A stretch of DNA of 64,000 nt from Collinsella sp. (GTDB lineage: Bacteria; Actinomycetota; Coriobacteriia; Coriobacteriales; Coriobacteriaceae): positions 1 to 64,000 of the forward strand of contig JAUMPM010000018.1 in assembly GCA_031294825.1 (NCBI GenBank), read 5' to 3'. The position numbers and the translations under genes are program-made. The notes beneath the pieces were generated by a model. The model ran no database searches. It was not told the origin of the DNA and was given only the letters and a program-made list of their open reading frames with translations. Position 1 is the stretch's first letter. Every line of letters starts with the position of its first letter. Shown here piece after piece: positions 42,828-51,158 of this stretch.

Positions 42828-44576
42828 TTATGCGAAGAAACGGCCGATCGGCCATGAGCCGAGCGTCGTTCGTGCCTCTTCGTCAAGTGACGCTCTGAGC
42901 GCAGAGGCCATGTCCGAGTCTCCGCGCAAGGCTGCTGCGCATGCTTTCGACAGCACACTATCTGAATTCAGCTGGATTGCCATTAACTCAGATTTCTCCT
43001 CGCTAGTAAGATCTCGCTTTCGAGCGGCAATTTGATATCGATTTATCAGGGTTGCCTCTCGATCCGCAAAAGCTTCCAGGGCGTCTACGGTCATCTCGCA
43101 GCATTTCAGCAACTCTTCCTTACAGCACGCATCTTGATCGTAGGCTGATAGCATTTCAAGCATCTTGTCGTTGACGTAGGCAGAGCTAACTTCGGTGACT
43201 GGATACTGCTTCAACGTAGCGGCAAACACCTCGGCATCGATATTGGCAAGCCTCATATAGTCCTGCATCGTTTGGACGAACAGAGGTGCGACGACTACGG
43301 GGGCATCCCCCTCGCCCCGGAAGAACACCGAGACCGTCAGGTCATCCAGTCGAAGCCCATCGACCATTCGGTACATATCTTCAGATACTTGGTAAAACAC
43401 GAGCTTAATCGGATGGTTCCCCAGATTGATATATCCGAATCCGTTTTGCCGATCCTTGTAGTGGAGGGGTGCGTTCTCAACCAATCCCTTGTAAATTGTC
43501 TCGATGTTTCTTAAATCCTGAGTGGTCAACGCACTGATGTCGAGCTCTGGCTTGTAATGAAGAGCGTCGACAACCCGCTTGATAATCTCCAGCGACTGCA
43601 ATCGACTCTCAAGGGCGTCGAGGTCGCCTCCGCTCAACTTGCACCCGCGAGCAAAGCCGCTTCCGTCTATGGAAAGCGTACCGGTTTGCATCAATGCGCG
43701 CATGAGGGCCAACTCTTCCATGCGCTCGACAAGAGTTCCGGTCTCGCTGAGGGTGATTGTGTTGGTGGAGAAACATATGTCGAAACCCCTGAAGAAAACG
43801 TGCTCGCCATTCTCATTTTCTCCGGCCATGACCACCGCATTTAGGGAAACATCACCAGAGCTGACGTCATGCCGAGACCCAATCGCGACGCCAACTATGT
43901 TTTCAAGCTTATTCAAGGGATACAGCTCTCCCCAGGGGCTCTTCCCGTAGATATACAGCCCGTTCCTGTATGGAGCCAAGCTTGCGGGCGACTCGCCCTC
44001 GAGCAGCTCGATTCCAAACTCGCACTCATCAAAGCAAAGGCCGGCGTCCTTAAATTCCTCGATTGTCTTGGGGGCGATGCCAGCGACTGCTCGCTGCTTT
44101 GTTCTGTCCTTGACCGCCCTTCTGACAAGCCGCGTCAATTCCGCCGCGTCTGATGGAAGCCGGTCGAAACGCAAAGAGATGCGCTCTTGTTGCTCCGGAA
44201 TATCGGCCAGAATCTTCTTTAGGTCATAGGGAAGCAAAAGTCTGTAGAAAACCTCCGCTGAACGAGCCTCGCTCCCACAGTAGACGTAAAAATAGATGCA
44301 GCCTCCAGCAATGTTGAGATAGTGCTTGAGGTCTGAAACTCGAACTTGCCGCTTAGGTCGGTCCGATTTTCTTTTCGAAGTGGTCCCCTTGACCTGAAGC
44401 GGCAACTGGCCTTCAACGGTCTCAATCGTGAAGGAAGAAGACGAGTAGACTTGCAGGTGCCCGTCGGTGCATTCGGTCTTGTCGTTCTCATCTATATACG
44501 CATAGACGCAAGCGACATCGCCGAAAGCCTGCTTGACAGCATTGACCGCGTTCTGCTCGATTTTGCGATTGTCCAA
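42828..44576 (-). CDS. PD-(D/E)XK nuclease-like (DUF4365-like) large protein
   Basis: A 582-residue protein with a TTG start at 44576 and AAGGAG four to five bases before it. The first 130 residues resemble DUF4365/Mrr-like nucleases: Glu7 in KIEQNAVNAVKQAFGD, Asp38 in CTDGHLQV and the QVK catalytic motif (61-63, LPLQVKGTT). Helices and VRVSDLKHYLNIAGGCIYFY follow. The remaining 450 residues are unrecognised, with helical and beta segments and no membrane helix. With the HEPN-like gene downstream it looks like a defence or toxin-type module. Confidence 0.62.
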   Translation of the reverse strand: MDNRKIEQNAVNAVKQAFGDVACVYAYIDENDKTECTDGHLQVYSSSSFTIETVEGQLPLQVKGTTSKRKSDRPKRQVRVSDLKHYLNIAGGCIYFYVYCGSEARSAEVFYRLLLPYDLKKILADIPEQQERISLRFDRLPSDAAELTRLVRRAVKDRTKQRAVAGIAPKTIEEFKDAGLCFDECEFGIELLEGESPASLAPYRNGLYIYGKSPWGELYPLNKLENIVGVAIGSRHDVSSGDVSLNAVVMAGENENGEHVFFRGFDICFSTNTITLSETGTLVERMEELALMRALMQTGTLSIDGSGFARGCKLSGGDLDALESRLQSLEIIKRVVDALHYKPELDISALTTQDLRNIETIYKGLVENAPLHYKDRQNGFGYINLGNHPIKLVFYQVSEDMYRMVDGLRLDDLTVSVFFRGEGDAPVVVAPLFVQTMQDYMRLANIDAEVFAATLKQYPVTEVSSAYVNDKMLEMLSAYDQDACCKEELLKCCEMTVDALEAFADREATLINRYQIAARKRDLTSEEKSELMAIQLNSDSVLSKACAAALRGDSDMASALRASLDEEARTTLGSWPIGRFFA

Positions 44577-44665
44577 GCTTCTCCTTACTGTTTTAGATCG
44601 TCAGCAAACCGATGTCAGGCATGTTTCTCACTTGACCTAACTGCCTCGCGATGAATCGCATGGCC

Positions 44666-45931
44666 CTAGAGGAAAAAGTCCCTCGCGCTCACGATGCGGA
44701 TGCCGTCGATATCCGTGTCGTAGGAACCCTGCCTCACGACCACGATCTTCTCGTGGTTGTCTCGTATCGACTTCAGAGGGGCGATCTCTCGCTCCCTGGT
44801 CTCGCTTGCGAACATCTCGTCAGTCGCCTGCACGTAGAGCACGCGCCCGTCCTTCGTCGCGACGAAGTCGACTTCCTTGCCATAGAGCTTGCCCACATGC
44901 ACGCTCCATCCTTCGTAGAGCAGCTGGAGATACACGGCGTTCTCGAACAGGCGGCCAGTATCCGTGACCCTATAGCCGGCCATCCAGGTCCGGAAGCCGG
45001 TGTCGACGATGTACTCCTTTGGGTTCGTCTTGAGGAGCGCCTTGCCGTGCAAATCGTAACGCGTGGCACGATAGAACAGGAAGGCCTCCTCAAGCGCACC
45101 CACATACGAGGAAACGGTCTTGTTCGTGGTCTTCGGCCCCGCAGAAGTTAACGCGCCGGCGATTCGACTCGACGAGCACCCGTTGCCGATGTTGTCCGCC
45201 AGGAATTCGGCCACATGGCGCAGCAGGGAAGGGTCAGTCACCGCACTTTTGCCCTTCCCGCGCTCACGGTTGACAATATCACGCACGGCGATGGCTTCGT
45301 AGACGCCGGACATGTACGCCGAGTGCTGCGCCTGGGTCGTCGAGAGGGATGCGATGGCTGGCATGCCCCCGTACTCAAGGTAACGAGTAAGCATGTCGTC
45401 GAAGAGAACGGGATCCCCCTCGGGAGTGAGAGCCACCGAAGTTCCCGATACGAACTCGATTCCGCAAAAGTCGGCGAACTCGGAGAAGGACAGGGGCAGC
45501 ATCTTTACCTCTACGTAGCGCCCGGAGAGATAGGTGGCCAGCTCGCTCGAGAGAAGATACGCATTCGAGCCCGTGAGGTAGATGTCGCAATCGAAGTCGA
45601 CCCTCATTGCGTTGACCGCATCCTGCCAGCCATCGATTCTCTGGGGCTCGTCTATGAAAACGTAGGTGCGACCCTTGTCCGACAGGCGCCCGCGAACGTA
45701 ATCATAAAGCTGGTCCTCCGTCTTGATGCCCGTACCCTTGCTTTCCAGGTTGACGCTCACAAAGCCGCGGCCAGCGACTCCCTCAGACTCGATGGTCATC
45801 CTAATTAGATCGAGAAGGCTCGACTTGCCGCACCTGCGCACGCCCGTGATCACCTTGATGAGGTCGGTGTCACGGAAGAGCATCGCCTCCTCGAGGTATC
45901 TATCGCGGTTCCTGAGTCTGCTACCCTTCAA
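44666..45931 (-). CDS. AAA ATPase with DUF4143 domain
   Basis: An intact 421-residue member. Walker A is ITGVRRCGKSSLLD, Walker B TYVFIDEPQRIDGW, and sensor YLTGSNAYLLSSELA. The DUF4143 domain follows, with LLRHVAEFLADNIG, then EAFLFYRATRYDLHGK and a PD-(D/E)XK-like VDFVAT at about 352. The family is widespread in gut bacteria, often in mobile or variable regions, and its role is unproven. Three decayed relatives lie at 24931, 30186 and 46913. The start follows a weak AGGAGCAGC. Confidence 0.88.
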   Translation of the reverse strand: MKGSRLRNRDRYLEEAMLFRDTDLIKVITGVRRCGKSSLLDLIRMTIESEGVAGRGFVSVNLESKGTGIKTEDQLYDYVRGRLSDKGRTYVFIDEPQRIDGWQDAVNAMRVDFDCDIYLTGSNAYLLSSELATYLSGRYVEVKMLPLSFSEFADFCGIEFVSGTSVALTPEGDPVLFDDMLTRYLEYGGMPAIASLSTTQAQHSAYMSGVYEAIAVRDIVNRERGKGKSAVTDPSLLRHVAEFLADNIGNGCSSSRIAGALTSAGPKTTNKTVSSYVGALEEAFLFYRATRYDLHGKALLKTNPKEYIVDTGFRTWMAGYRVTDTGRLFENAVYLQLLYEGWSVHVGKLYGKEVDFVATKDGRVLYVQATDEMFASETREREIAPLKSIRDNHEKIVVVRQGSYDTDIDGIRIVSARDFFL

Positions 45932-46132
45932 AAGCTGCTCCTAAAACTCGAATCTGGTTACACTTTTAGGAGTATCGTAACTCCACGCCACAAGATGAGC
46001 AAAGAGCGCACCTCGAGACGGATCGACCAAGGGGATTACGCACCTGCCGGGAGGCAGGGCAGCTTGCTCGATCGACGCGGACTACCAATTGATAAACCCC
46101 AAAAGCCGGACCGCACGGCGGCGCTCGTTTCG

Positions 46133-46321
46133 CTAAATCGGCTTGATGGGATGGCGAATCACGGTCTTGAGCTTCTCCGGCGCGTACTTGCGCGGGTCGG
46201 AGAGGTAAATCTCGTGACAGAGGCGGGATTCGGAGAAGTCGGGCGCATATCCCCGTTCCGCCGCAAATGCACGCATGGCGCCTATGATCGTCAGCTCGTC
46301 ATCGTAAGGCCAGTATAGCAA
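46133..46321 (-). pseudogene. GyrI-like domain fragment
   Basis: The minus strand reads LTIIGAMRAFAAERGYAPDF and then LCHEIYLSDPRKYAPEKLKT to a stop. HEIYLSDP..KLKTVIRHP is the C-terminal end of GyrI-like small-molecule-binding proteins. The larger N-terminal part is missing; 62 codons remain. Confidence 0.7.
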
Positions 46322-46387
46322 TGGGCGCGGATTCGTAAGAAGCCGCGCCCATTGGCAAACACTATAGCATAGAATCGAACGTCTGTT

Positions 46388-46405
46388 CTACTCCCACTCG
46401 GTGGT
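46388..46405 (-). repeat. Copy of the guaA 3' end (candidate att site)
   Basis: CTACTCCCACTCGGTGGT matches the last 18 bases of guaA (51141-51158) at 17 positions, in the same orientation. On the minus strand it encodes TTEWE-stop. Genomic islands are known to integrate at the 3' end of guaA, leaving such copies. Confidence 0.7.
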
Positions 46406-46912
46406 TATAGTTTTGCCGTCTCGTCACTCCAGTTGCACCCAGTTTTCGGCGGCATCTCGAAGTGAGTGCCGCTGAATGACGCGACGTCGCGTTTCATCGG
46501 CTTCGGGGACAAAAGCTGGGACAACTTCAAAAACCATTTTCAAACTCAGAGTATTGAGTTTTTATTTTTGTCCCAAGGGGCACGGAGAGCCGCCTTTGGA
46601 GGCTCGATATCGCCGAAAAACGCCCGTTTTGAAACTCAACCGCCTTTGAGCCTGCAAACCACCAGCTTCAACAGTAAGTGAGTCGACGCGGGTGGCTTAC
46701 GAGCCGTTCACAAAACCGCAGGCCACAGGTCTTTGTCAACGATAAGCAAAGTGAATAGTCTCAGGTGGCTTGCCCATGAGTTGGCGTAAGCCTGTTTAGC
46801 AAAAGGCTAATCGGACACGACAGGCCGCCCGCATGGCGACGGCGTTTCCCGTGCGGGCACAAACAGCCCTGCGTGCCCTGTCGCGCGATATCCCAATGCG
46901 ACGTTCAGAACC
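46406..46912. other. Gene-free region with nested inverted repeats
   Basis: GGGGACAAAA (46505-46514) pairs with TTTTGTCCC (46566-46574), and inside it AAACTCA (46542-46548) pairs with TGAGTTT (46555-46561). An AAAACCGCAGG stretch near 46713 recalls the repeat loop at 109-141. No gene is seen. Confidence 0.5.
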
Positions 46913-47101
46913 CTACCCGCCAAGCAGCCACCTCGCGAAATTCAGCACGAGCACGCCCTCCCGGGTATGGGGCTCATGCCTCGTGCGAGTGATGAGAATC
47001 TTCGGGAATGCATCCCCGATGGATAGAATCGGCGCAATCTCCCTCTCGAGCGTCGAATCGGCGCCGATATCGTCGCTCACATACACTTTCCTTCCCGGTT
47101 T
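46913..47101 (-). pseudogene. C-terminal tail of a DUF4143-family ATPase, copy B
   Basis: The frame reads GRKVYVSDDIGADSTLEREI, then APILSIGDAFPKILITRTRH and VLVLNFARWLLGG-stop. This is the complete end of a DUF4143 protein. The cut on the 5' side falls next to TTTCGAAA, at the same place as in copy A, so the truncation predates the duplication. Confidence 0.72.
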
Positions 47102-47187
47102 CGAAACTTGGAAGGCAGTATGCGCAAGGATGCGTCGAGGTGCGATCCCAGTCGTACCATGCCAGCAGAGATGTCGAGGCACATTCG

Positions 47188-47318
47188 TTCATGCTGCAAT
47201 GCGGGCATCGGAGATGAAAAACAGCCCGTCGGGTAGTCATGGGCGTGCGGGAGCCCGCATCAGTAACCTGCCTCCTCGGTTGTCCCTTCTTTGCATGGTC
47301 GTCTACATAAAGGAGGAA
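47188..47318 (+). promoter_or_regulatory. Second yjdF-type leader RNA, now without its gene
   Basis: Very similar to 25163-25290. The three stems are kept: GATGA/TCGTC (47213-47217 with 47299-47303), GGTAG/CTGCC (47232-47236 with 47268-47272) and TGCGG/CCGCA (47246-47250 with 47255-47259). The outer stem changes an A-U to a G-U pair. The ribosome site and ATG (47325) remain, but yjdF similarity ends after four codons. Confidence 0.55.
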
Positions 47319-47562
47319 CCAGCCATGCAGATCAGCATGCTTGCCCTTCTTGGGTCACGGACCGGGGAGGCGAGGGCCTCCGTCGGGACCGCCCCGAGCA
47401 ACCGGCATATCCAAGGAATGACAAGGCTCGATCGCTGTGCTGGTCAGGATGCCGAAGCGGGCCGTCCGCCAATCGGAATGCGGGTCAGGATGCTGCAACG
47501 TGATTCCAGCTGCAGGATACGGCTCCTTTGCGGTTGCCGCAAAACCTGCTGGCAACATTCTT

Positions 47563-47681
47563 ACTATCCGAATGATGTACGCATCCCTTGGGATCGTTTC
47601 GCCTGACCAGGGCCATCTTCAGCGCCTCATCGGCCAGCTCGGCAGGCGCCTCTTCCACGCGTAATAGCCCTGGCGGGTCAC
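47563..47681 (-). mobile_element. IS3-family transposase remnant
   Basis: The minus strand reads VTRQGYYAWKRR, then after a frameshift ELADEALKMALVRRNDPKG and CVHHSDS. These match the SRQGYYxW and xHHSDRG motifs of IS3 OrfB, but the part between them is deleted. No terminal repeats are seen. Confidence 0.65.
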
Positions 47682-47748
47682 CTATGCAACCAAAGATACA
47701 AAAGGAATCGAATGGCCAGAGAGGATTGCCCTTTCCGATGGTCGATTC

Positions 47749-47778
47749 TTGACAGGCAAACTCAAGCCTCGTTAATAT
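47749..47778 (+). promoter_or_regulatory. Promoter of the mef/msr-like operon
   Basis: TTGACA (47749-47754) and TAATAT (47773-47778) are 18 bases apart. Transcription would start near 47785, about 35 bases before the leader peptide. Confidence 0.75.
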
Positions 47779-47818
47779 TACATGGTTTGCCAGACCGAAT
47801 TAACAAAGGAGGGGTGTC

Positions 47819-47854
47819 GTGGTTGGTCTTTTCCGCACGTGGATGAGCGCCTAG
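47819..47854 (+). CDS. Leader peptide MVGLFRTWMSA
   Basis: An 11-codon frame with a GTG start behind a very strong site, AAAGGAGGGG, five bases upstream. It lies between the promoter and the transporter gene. Its last codons are part of an RNA stem that competes with a terminator stem, the arrangement of ribosome-stalling leader peptides of mef/msr and erm genes. The sequence has no RLR motif, so any drug-dependent stalling would use another motif. Confidence 0.6.
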   Translation: MVGLFRTWMSA

Positions 47855-47887
47855 AAAGCGGCGCTGTTGTGGCGTCGCGCTGTTTTT
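47846..47887 (+). promoter_or_regulatory. Transcription attenuator
   Basis: Two exclusive stems share 47860-47863. AGCGCC (47846-47851) pairs with GGCGCT (47860-47865). GCGGCG (47858-47863) pairs with CGTCGC (47873-47878, one wobble), followed by TTTTT at 47883-47887. A ribosome that finishes the leader covers 47846-47854 and lets the terminator form. One stalled early would allow the first stem and read-through. Confidence 0.55.
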
Positions 47888-47917
47888 CTGCACGCCATTT
47901 CACGATTGGACATAACC

Positions 47918-49204
47918 ATGATATTTGAAACCTCTCGGCGCAGGTCTGTTTCGCTGTGCCATTCATGGCAATTTAAGATTTGTTTCGTATGGGGCGGGGA
48001 GCTCGTGTCGACATTGACGAGCTTGATTCTCCAAATGGGTCTCATTTGGCATATCGCCCTCACGACAGAATCATCTTCCCTCCTCTCCCTGGCATCGTTA
48101 GCAGGCTTTCTGCCGATTGCTTTGTTCGGAGTCCTTGCGGGCGCCGTTGTCGACAGGCTGCCTTTGAAACGTGTTCTCATCGGCGCCGACCTCTTCGTTG
48201 CCGCGGTGGGCGCCGCCTTGGCGATTGCCTCGTTGGCCGGCAGCTTACCTGCGTGGTCAATACTCATCGCCCTGTTTCTCCGCGCAGCTGGCACTTCGTT
48301 CTACACGCCGGCCTCCCAATCCCTCACGCCCCATCTCGCCCCGCCAGAGCATCTCGTTCGCCTATCGGGAGTGATGCAGGCGATTCAGTCCGCCGGATAC
48401 ATTCTTGGCGCCGCGCTCGCGGCAGTGATTTATCCTGTGGCGGGCATTACCGCCATGATTGCCCTCGACGTGCTGGGGGCGCTTTTCGCTTCTCTAGCTG
48501 TCCTCGCCGCTCAGATAGACGCAGGAGGACTCGACGAAGCCGACCGCAGCTCGTCCTTTTCCAATAAAGTTCGAGAACTTTTCTCTGAGATTTCGGACGG
48601 CTACAAGCTGATCAGGGGATACAGGGGGCTGTTCGCCCTTCTTTGGTGCGGGTTCGTCTTCGCTTTCGCGTTCTCCCCACTCGCGGCATTGTTCCCAATA
48701 ATGACCTTGGGACATTTTGGTGGTAGCACGGGGGATGCTGCTTTGGTGGAGGTCCTTTTCTCCGCAGGCATGCTGGCTGGGTCCGGCATTTTGGCGGCCA
48801 CGGGAGGGTTCCGCAATAGGTCGCTCACCATGGTCGCCGCGATCGCCGGCTTCGGCGTCGTCGCAATCGCATCCGGATTGATCGGCCCGTCGCTGTTCGC
48901 CGTTTTCCTACCGGCGAGCTTTCTTATGGGCGCATGCTCCCCGTTGTACGCGGGAACCCAGACTGCCCTTATGCAGGAGCAGATACCTCCTGAGTACCTA
49001 GGCCGCGTTTTCGGCCTCTACGGAACCATCATGGCGTGGGCCATGCCCATGGGCCTCGCGGCCCCCTCCGTTTTTGCGGATCTGCTTGGAGCTCCGTTAT
49101 GGTTCGTCGGCTCTGGAGCGACCATGGTACTGCTTGCGATGGCTATGCTGCTTGCTCCGAGCGTCCGAAACGTGGGGAAAAGAGATACCGGGCGGATTCA
49201 ATAG
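47918..49204 (+). CDS. MFS efflux transporter, Mef-like
   Basis: A 428-residue, 12-helix major facilitator. The N-terminus FKICFVWGGELVSTLTS and the motif A-like GVLAGAVVDRLPLKRVLIGAD resemble macrolide exporters of the Mef group. SAGYILGAALAAVIYPVAG and GACSPLYAGTQTALMQEQI are other conserved parts. The ATG at 47918 has no strong ribosome site, which may be part of its control. It is paired with an MsrD-like ABC-F gene 261 bases downstream, as in mef-msr(D) operons, and lies within the 4.8 kb segment between guaA and its partial copy. Confidence 0.85.
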   Translation: MIFETSRRRSVSLCHSWQFKICFVWGGELVSTLTSLILQMGLIWHIALTTESSSLLSLASLAGFLPIALFGVLAGAVVDRLPLKRVLIGADLFVAAVGAALAIASLAGSLPAWSILIALFLRAAGTSFYTPASQSLTPHLAPPEHLVRLSGVMQAIQSAGYILGAALAAVIYPVAGITAMIALDVLGALFASLAVLAAQIDAGGLDEADRSSSFSNKVRELFSEISDGYKLIRGYRGLFALLWCGFVFAFAFSPLAALFPIMTLGHFGGSTGDAALVEVLFSAGMLAGSGILAATGGFRNRSLTMVAAIAGFGVVAIASGLIGPSLFAVFLPASFLMGACSPLYAGTQTALMQEQIPPEYLGRVFGLYGTIMAWAMPMGLAAPSVFADLLGAPLWFVGSGATMVLLAMAMLLAPSVRNVGKRDTGRIQ

Positions 49205-49335
49205 CCCAAGTATTCGAAAAAAAGAGGCGGCAGCCATCGGTTCACGCGTCAGCCTTCAAGCCCTTGCGACGACGAGGTATTGCGCCGACATCCCACATCG
49301 CGCTCCTTATTCGTCGCCAACTATCATTTTCGGAT

Positions 49336-49374
49336 TTGCCGGCTTGCGCAAGGTCAAAACGCTCGCGCCGGCAA
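49336..49374 (+). promoter_or_regulatory. Hairpin in the mef-msr intergenic gap
   Basis: TTGCCGGC (49336-49343) and GCCGGCAA (49367-49374) are perfect arms with a 23-base loop, 92 bases before the ABC-F start. The 49205-49465 gap holds no gene. Nearby, GTGAGCAATCTTTTTTGG could begin a second leader frame (49399 on), but its ribosome site is poor. Confidence 0.3.
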
Positions 49375-49465
49375 TTGGGCAAAGGCGAAAAATCGACGTG
49401 AGCAATCTTTTTTGGCATGGCTGCGCTTCCAGAAAAAGGCTAATACACAAAAGGCGGTTCAACCT

Positions 49466-50935
49466 ATGGAACTCATAGTCAAAGCTAAAGACATCTTTTT
49501 GGAATATGCCGGCCGCGATATCCTGGATATCGAAGAGTTGGAAATCTACTCCTACGATCGCATCGGCTTGGTGGGAGACAATGGCGCAGGCAAAACCAGC
49601 CTGCTTAAAATTCTGAGCGGCAATCTTACCATTGCGGACGCCGACGTCAGGCGCTTCGGCAGCATTGCCCTCATCGGCCAACTCGATGAACTCGACCTTG
49701 ATGCGGCTCAGGACAGTGGTGAGATGCTCTCCCGTCTCAACGTCGCCGGAGTGGCGCAGGAGACGATGAGCGGCGGGGAGGAAACACGCGCCAAGATTGC
49801 CTCTGCACTCTCCCAGCATGCAAGCGCGATCTTCGCCGACGAGCCTACGAGCCACCTCGACCAAGACGGCATCCGCCTTCTCGTCGGACAACTCAAGGCA
49901 TTTGATGGGGCTCTGCTCATCGTGAGCCATGACCGTCATTTTCTCGACCAGGTGGTAGACAAGATCTGGGAGCTCAAAGACGGCGGTATTTCCGAATTCT
50001 GGGGTGACTACTCCGACTATCTGCGACAGAAAGAAGAAGAGCGCAAAGCTCAGGCGACTCGATACGAAGAGGCGATGCGCGAGCGCGATCGCCTCGAAGC
50101 CGCCATCGAAAAACAACGGAAAAAAGCACGGCAGGTCGACGCCAAGCGGAAGGCTGCGAAAAAAAGCAACGAGTATGCAGGTCGATTGGGGCATCAGAAA
50201 GCAACCGGCACCAAACAGAAGAGGATGTACCAGGCGGCTAAGGACATGGAGAAGCGCCTCGAAGCGCTCGAAGGGATTGAGGCCCCAGATAGCATTCGCG
50301 CCGTGCGGTTCCGCCAGAGCAAGGCCCTGGAGCTGCATAGTAAATTTCCCATCTCGGCAGACGATTTCAGCTTGAGCTTCGGCAACTGCATGCTCTATGA
50401 CCACGCGAAATTCGAGATACCGCTCGGTGCCAAAGTGGCCATCACCGGTGGCAACGGTACAGGAAAGACCAGCCTGCTGAAGGCAATCGCTCGACGCGCC
50501 GACGGTATCAACATCTCTCCCAAGGCAGAGATCGGTTACTTCGAGCAAACAGGCTACAAGTTCGACGCCCGTCAGTCTGCGATCTCGTTCATGCAGGATG
50601 GTTGCGAGTACAGCATGACCGAAATTCGAGGCATCCTCGCCTCTATGGGAATCGGACCGCGCGACCTGACAAAGGACGTTGGCGTTCTCTCGGGAGGCGA
50701 AGTCATCAAGCTGCTACTCGCGAAGATGCTGCTGGGCAGATACAACATCTTGCTCATGGACGAGCCTGGAAATTACCTGGACATCAAGAGCGCCGAAGCC
50801 CTCGAGCAGATGATGAGCGCCTATGCCGGAACGATAGTGTTCGTCTCCCACGATAAGAGGCTGGTCGAGAACGTCGCAGACATTGTCTACGAAATAAAGG
50901 ACACCAAGCTAGTCAAAATCTTTCAGCGCGAATAG
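49466..50935 (+). CDS. ABC-F ribosomal protection protein, MsrD-like
   Basis: A soluble 489-residue protein with two ATPase domains and no membrane part. Domain 1 has GDNGAGKT, MSGGEETR and IFADEPTSHLD. The linker is long and charged (about 195-275, SDYLRQKEEERKAQATRYEE). Domain 2 has GGNGTGKT, LSGGEVIKLLLAKMLLGRYN and LLMDEPGNYLD. Blocks such as DRIGLVGDNGAGK, KIWELKDG and FRQSKALELH closely follow MsrD, which removes macrolides and ketolides from ribosomes. Both Walker B glutamates are present. AAGGCGG lies nine bases before the ATG. A terminator follows. Confidence 0.9.
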   Translation: MELIVKAKDIFLEYAGRDILDIEELEIYSYDRIGLVGDNGAGKTSLLKILSGNLTIADADVRRFGSIALIGQLDELDLDAAQDSGEMLSRLNVAGVAQETMSGGEETRAKIASALSQHASAIFADEPTSHLDQDGIRLLVGQLKAFDGALLIVSHDRHFLDQVVDKIWELKDGGISEFWGDYSDYLRQKEEERKAQATRYEEAMRERDRLEAAIEKQRKKARQVDAKRKAAKKSNEYAGRLGHQKATGTKQKRMYQAAKDMEKRLEALEGIEAPDSIRAVRFRQSKALELHSKFPISADDFSLSFGNCMLYDHAKFEIPLGAKVAITGGNGTGKTSLLKAIARRADGINISPKAEIGYFEQTGYKFDARQSAISFMQDGCEYSMTEIRGILASMGIGPRDLTKDVGVLSGGEVIKLLLAKMLLGRYNILLMDEPGNYLDIKSAEALEQMMSAYAGTIVFVSHDKRLVENVADIVYEIKDTKLVKIFQRE

Positions 50936-50991
50936 CCCTAAATGAGCAAGAAATAATCCCCGAACGGAGACAAGGGAGTAAAACGGCAAAG

Positions 50992-51030
50992 AAAGAGCCT
51001 CCGTCCCAACGCAGGGAACGGAGGCTCTTT
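50992..51030 (+). terminator. Rho-independent terminator after the ABC-F gene
   Basis: Thirteen-base perfect arms (50992-51004 and 51018-51030) around a 13-base loop, ending in CTCTTTAATAGCTTTT. It could act in both directions between the ABC-F gene and guaA. Confidence 0.85.
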
Positions 51031-51140
51031 AATAGCTTTTACTCATCTCCGTCGCTGGTGGCTTTGTCATGACTCTCGTACGAAACGAAACTCAGCGGCA
51101 TAGTGCGGCACTCAAAATCGCAGGTCAGAACCCTGTCGTC

Positions 51141-51158
51141 CTACTCCCACTCGATGGT
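51141..51158 (-). repeat. guaA: guaA 3' end, reference copy of the repeated sequence
   Basis: CTACTCCCACTCGATGGT, the complement of the last codons and stop of guaA, is the reference for the copies at 46388-46405 (17/18) and 31494-31511 (14/18). Confidence 0.6.
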
